Source: Diplocloster agilis
GTDB lineage: Bacteria; Bacillota; Clostridia; Lachnospirales; Lachnospiraceae
Direction of reading: 5' to 3'
Assembly (NCBI RefSeq): GCF_019042275.1
Contig: NZ_JAHQCW010000024.1
Coordinates: forward strand, 1-64,000
Length of the DNA stretch: 64,000 nt
The notes beneath the pieces were generated by a model. That model searched no databases, had not been told where the DNA came from, and worked only from the letters and a program-made list of their open reading frames with translations. A program made the position numbers and the translations under genes. Shown piece after piece: positions 61,922 to 64,000 of the stretch. How positions within the stretch are numbered: the stretch's first letter is position 1; each line of letters starts with the position of its first letter.

Positions 61922-64000
61922 CTATGAATTTTCACATCCTGCAATCCGAAACCGCAGTTCCATATCCCTGCAGTCGATATCATACGCTTTCCGGTAAAAC
62001 TCCAGGGCCTTCTTTTTCTCTCCCGCTTCTTCCAGCAGGATGCCCTGCGCCATATAATATTCCCAGCACTCCCGGCAGCTACAGCTGCGGCACATGTCCC
62101 GGCAGCCGATCTGCCCGAAAAGTTTCGCTGCCTTATCCATATCCCCCAGATAATAATACATTTGTCCTAAAATGTAAAGACGCGCGTTCCTTCTCTTCTT
62201 CGTCGCCAGATAGTGTTCTATGGAGCCGTATTCCTGAACCGTGGCCGATTTTTCCAGATCAAAATACTTTTTCGCATTCTTGTAATCCTTCTTATTCGAA
62301 TACAGCTGCATCAGCGCGCGGCAGGAAATGGAATACTCGTTGCTTCCCATCTTCGACTGGGACAGCGCGGTGGTGTAATACTTTTCCGCCTTTCGCAGAT
62401 TCTTCTTATAATAATACAGATACTGTCCGATCATCCGGTTGGCTTTCCCATAGGAGTCATCCTCTTTCAGGGCCTTCTTGCAATACTGGATGGCGGTTTT
62501 GTAATCCCCGGCATACTCATACAGATACGCCATTTCACACAGATAGTAGGCCTTGTTGCTGTTCTCCATCCCAAGAATTTCCTCTATCACCTGCATGGCC
62601 TCCCGGAAATGTCCCTGCGAGGAATACATGTCCGACAGATTTTCCCGCAGCCCGGGCTTATTGGGAAACAATTTGATATTATTCAGATAGGCCTCTTTCG
62701 CCTCCTCATAGCGTCCCATCCTCTCATAACAGTCGGCCAGATTCCCGTAAAATACGGTAGATTCTCCCGGCGTCATGCATTCCAGCGCTTTCAGGAACAT
62801 CTCAAGGGCCTCCTCATAGCGCCAGCAATATTTATACACGCAGCCCAGATTATTATAAGCATAGGAATCCTCCGGCTCCAGCTCAAACGCTTTCCTAAAA
62901 TCTGCCTCGGCCTCGTCCCAATGGCCGGCGCTCATATACAGAAGTCCCCTCTCTACATAATAGTAGGCCGTAGGCGTCAGTTCCAGCTGGCGGCTGGAAT
63001 AGGGAAGCGCCTGTGCAAAATACTCCTCTTCCTCCGTGACGTCATACATATCGGAATAGTAGTCCGCCAGACGGCTGTTGGCCCTGCGGTGCTCCGGATT
63101 AATCTCCAGCACCTTTTCAAAGCACTCCTTTGCCTTCTCGTCCTTTCCCAGATCCCGGTAACAGTTCCCCAGGTCCTCGTAGATATTTTCATTGTCCGAC
63201 ACATGTTTCTGGCACTGCTGATAGAGCAGCAGCGCCTTCTCATAGTCTTTGTCCCGATAGAGCACGTCCGCCTTGAGCCAGAGGTTGTCCACGGAAGGTT
63301 CTAACTGTATAGCCTCCTCCACCTGACTTAACGCGTCCTTATACTCGCCAAGAGCCATGGAGCACAGAACGATTTCCCGCAGGATCTGGTTTAACTCCTC
63401 TTTCATCCCGCTCTCCGCCCGCAGTTTCGGCACCAGTTCCCGGTCATAGTTGCGGGCTTCCACATATTCCGCGTCCTCAGCGGCTTTCATACGCATCGTC
63501 TTTCCCCGGATCACATCCAGCTTCAGGCTGCTGGTCTCGTTTTCTTTGGCCTGATCCAGAATACTCTGCACGTCGTCATATTGCCGGTAAATATAAAACA
63601 CCTCGGCCGGAAGCTCGTAAGTCTTCGGTATATAAGGGAAAACCTCTTTGATCTTATAAAAATCATCGATAACCTCCTGGGCGCAGCGCAGATGGAAATA
63701 GGCATCCTGTCTGGTTACCAGGGCAGGCAGGTAGCGGCTGTCGTTTTCCAGGATCTGATCACAGATATCCACGCTCTCCCGGTACCGTTCCATATGCAGC
63801 AGGATATCCGCTTTTTGCTGAAGCGCTCCGTTATCTTCTATGTAGGCCAGCGCCTGGTCAATAGCCGTAAGCGCCTCATCGTAATATTTCGGGTCGGAAT
63901 CTCCCAGTTTCTGATCCGACGCGGCCAGCAGACTGTAGGCTTTCAGGAAGCGGCCGGGCAATGCCTGTTCCTCTTCCTCGTTCTGAGGTGTTTCCGACCG
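61922..64000 (-). CDS. TPR-repeat protein, 5' end outside the window
   Basis: At least 692 residues, open to the window end (codons before a TTG at 63961 remain open through 64000), so the true start is not visible. The visible part is almost entirely tetratricopeptide repeats: for example LWLKADVLYRDKDYEKALLLYQQCQKHV, IYEDLGNCYRDLGKDEKAKECFEKVLEINPEHRRA and AYNNLGCVYKYCWRYEEALEMFLKALECM. It ends with LEFYRKAYDIDCRDMELRFRIAGCENS. Operon with the HscC-like gene. In related genomes such proteins may begin with a J-domain, which I cannot check here. Confidence 0.88.
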   Translation of the reverse strand, partial: RSETPQNEEEEQALPGRFLKAYSLLAASDQKLGDSDPKYYDEALTAIDQALAYIEDNGALQQKADILLHMERYRESVDICDQILENDSRYLPALVTRQDAYFHLRCAQEVIDDFYKIKEVFPYIPKTYELPAEVFYIYRQYDDVQSILDQAKENETSSLKLDVIRGKTMRMKAAEDAEYVEARNYDRELVPKLRAESGMKEELNQILREIVLCSMALGEYKDALSQVEEAIQLEPSVDNLWLKADVLYRDKDYEKALLLYQQCQKHVSDNENIYEDLGNCYRDLGKDEKAKECFEKVLEINPEHRRANSRLADYYSDMYDVTEEEEYFAQALPYSSRQLELTPTAYYYVERGLLYMSAGHWDEAEADFRKAFELEPEDSYAYNNLGCVYKYCWRYEEALEMFLKALECMTPGESTVFYGNLADCYERMGRYEEAKEAYLNNIKLFPNKPGLRENLSDMYSSQGHFREAMQVIEEILGMENSNKAYYLCEMAYLYEYAGDYKTAIQYCKKALKEDDSYGKANRMIGQYLYYYKKNLRKAEKYYTTALSQSKMGSNEYSISCRALMQLYSNKKDYKNAKKYFDLEKSATVQEYGSIEHYLATKKRRNARLYILGQMYYYLGDMDKAAKLFGQIGCRDMCRSCSCRECWEYYMAQGILLEEAGEKKKALEFYRKAYDIDCRDMELRFRIAGCENS

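Overview
The window reads as chromosome of a gut-type anaerobic Clostridia, most likely a Lachnospiraceae member. This is inferred from AGGAGG ribosome sites, frequent TTG/GTG starts, YesMN-type two-component control, an anaerobic sulfatase-maturating enzyme, an SPxTG-type surface protein and many glycoside hydrolases. No rRNA, tRNA, CRISPR array, transposase or phage module was seen.

Layout. 1-5123: dispersed-repeat DNA, then a promoter with two TGAC-N5-GTCA palindromes driving an MMPL exporter and a YhgE-like repeat protein. 5122-13555 (minus strand): a likely organosulfate operon (substrate-binding lipoprotein, two permeases, two ATPases, two cytosolic formylglycine-type sulfatases, TauE/SafE anion exporter). 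The YesM/YesN two-component pair (13860-17208) diverges from it, and the sulfatase-activating radical SAM enzyme lies at 40404-41510. 17284-22965: AraC regulator divergent from a GPH symporter, GH2 beta-mannosidase and esterase. 23266-38772: a carbohydrate locus with a GH106-like hydrolase, an FG-GAP-like protein, UlaG lactonase, nucleoside hydrolase, sugar ABC importer, SorC regulator, FGGY kinase, GH51 arabinofuranosidase and GH29 fucosidase; the SorC operators can be guessed from shared palindromes. 38925-42380: ORF6N protein, anSME, metallo-beta-lactamase-fold hydrolase. 42557-47616: operon of an Old Yellow Enzyme-type flavoprotein, both subunits of aconitase X and a RmlD-like reductase, a combination whose pathway I cannot name. 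47747-50629: anchored surface protein. 50980-55399: MalY-type C-S lyase and an OpuC-type osmoprotectant importer. 55539-59593: tocopherol-cyclase-fold protein, PaaI thioesterase, small lipoprotein, metallophosphoesterase. 60201-64000: HscC-like Hsp70 and a TPR protein running off the window.

The most unusual layer is non-coding. Five of six convergent gene junctions carry a long inverted repeat, including a 505-bp near-palindrome at 59675-60179. Four same-strand junctions carry arrays of the palindrome GGGACATGTCC(C) starting 5-33 bp after a stop codon. A fifth has a related-looking direct-repeat array. The repeats therefore appear placed by junction type, as if they act in 3' end formation or protection.

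Gene calls rest on motifs and family resemblance read by eye; substrates of transporters and sulfatases are inferences.
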